Shown here: positions 5,366 to 5,693 of the stretch, piece after piece
Layout: every line of letters starts with the position of its first letter
Numbering within the stretch: the first letter of the stretch is position 1
NCBI GenBank assembly: GCA_000436795.1
Contig: HF993212.1
Span: forward strand, 1-5,693
Direction of reading: 5' to 3'
Length of the DNA: 5,693 nt
DNA from: Bacteroides sp. CAG:1076
GTDB taxonomy: Bacteria; Bacteroidota; Bacteroidia; Bacteroidales; Bacteroidaceae
Program-made: the position numbers and the translations under genes
The notes under the pieces: model-generated
Told to the model about the DNA's origin: nothing
Seen by the model: only the letters and a program-made list of their open reading frames with translations
The model's database searches: none

Positions 5366-5594
5366 GTGATTCATTTGCAATTATAGCGGTATCTGTGAGG
5401 ATAAATTTGCTTCAAAATCGCACATATCATAAACTACAAGCCGTATTATGCCTTTTTAAAAAGATAATTTTCTTACGCTTGCATTAATGTAGGGCTAATT
5501 ACGTTATCGCAATCTGTTTGGCTTGGAACTATGCCCTATCAGATTTAGATATAACCATCATTTACAGTTTCTCTTACATTGCAGTTTTTGAAAG
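5366..5594. other. Gene-free intergenic stretch
   Basis: No frame longer than about 20 codons reads like protein here. It contains a perfect 12-base palindrome CTTTTTAAAAAG (near 5452-5463) and a plus-strand TAAATTTG (5402-5409) that resembles a -7 box but lacks a well-spaced -33. Confidence 0.45.
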
Positions 5595-5693
5595 TTACTG
5601 TATATTAGAGAACGGGACAAAATTCTTTATTTCTGAAAATGGTATGATAACAACAGAAATTTCAAACTTTGTCCCTTTCCAATAGATTAGAAA
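5595..5693 (-). CDS. Possible 3' end of a gene entering from the right edge
   Basis: One minus-strand frame is open from the window edge for 32 codons to a TAA (5595-5597), with a plausible strand-rich composition (KGTKFEISVVIIPFSEIKNF). The other two minus frames stop within about ten codons. It is too short to identify, and an open run of this length can arise by chance in AT-rich DNA. It coincides with the nested inverted repeat at 5610-5679, which offers a non-coding explanation. Confidence 0.25.
   Translation of the reverse strand, partial: FLIYWKGTKFEISVVIIPFSEIKNFVPFSNIQ
5610..5679. repeat. Nested inverted repeat at the right edge
   Basis: GAACGGGACAAA (5610-5621) pairs with TTTGTCCCTTTC (5668-5679) in 11 of 12 positions. 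Inside it, ATTTCTG (5629-5635) pairs perfectly with CAGAAAT (5654-5660). The four arms could fold as a branched or two-step hairpin of about 70 bases. No T-run follows on either side. Origin is unknown; candidates are an element end, a recombination site or an RNA structure. Confidence 0.45.

Noticed and set aside
1..5693. CRISPR array, tRNA or rRNA gene, complete insertion sequence
   Set aside because: No regularly spaced repeats, no cloverleaf or rRNA-like segments, and no transposase or integrase reading frame were found.

Overview
This is an AT-rich window in which every well-supported gene lies on the minus strand, so transcription runs right to left. Several features point to the Bacteroidales, most likely a gut Bacteroides or Parabacteroides relative: promoter-like TAnnTTTG boxes upstream of genes, mostly absent Shine-Dalgarno sites, a Fibrobacter-succinogenes-type (Fib_succ_major) domain protein, and an FtsI-like lipoprotein whose wording matches Bacteroidota FtsI. 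The assignment rests on style and family recognition, not on a marker gene.

Left part (1-2083). A gene-free stretch (1-525) holds two outward-pointing promoter-like boxes and ends in a strong hairpin terminator (526-565). Right of it is a two-gene unit joined by a 4-base ATGA overlap. The first gene encodes a lipoprotein consisting of only an FtsI/PBP-type transpeptidase domain. In it the catalytic serine and lysine (SxxK) and the lysine of KTG are replaced, while SxN is kept, so it looks like an inactive penicillin-binding-protein relative. The second gene encodes an exported, helix-rich 200-residue protein of unknown function. The pair probably works together in the periplasm.

Middle (2175-2690). 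A stand-alone Fib_succ_major domain protein has no signal peptide and a shortened domain.

Right part (2974-5328). Here lies a run of small orphan genes of very low GC: 111, 76, a frameshifted remnant, 111 and 154 codons, then a separate 88-codon gene with its own terminator. The 154- and 111-residue proteins share a short C-terminal motif and sit 29 bases apart behind one promoter. None is recognised. Small unrelated same-strand genes, local decay and divergent paralogues resemble Bacteroidales islands of immunity or interbacterial-defence genes, but that is inference. The region also holds an 11-bp inverted repeat (4852-4904). The right edge has an open reading frame running off the window and a nested inverted repeat.

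The most noteworthy item is the translationally coupled pair of a catalytically dead PBP-like lipoprotein and an exported helical protein. Second is the decaying small-gene cluster.
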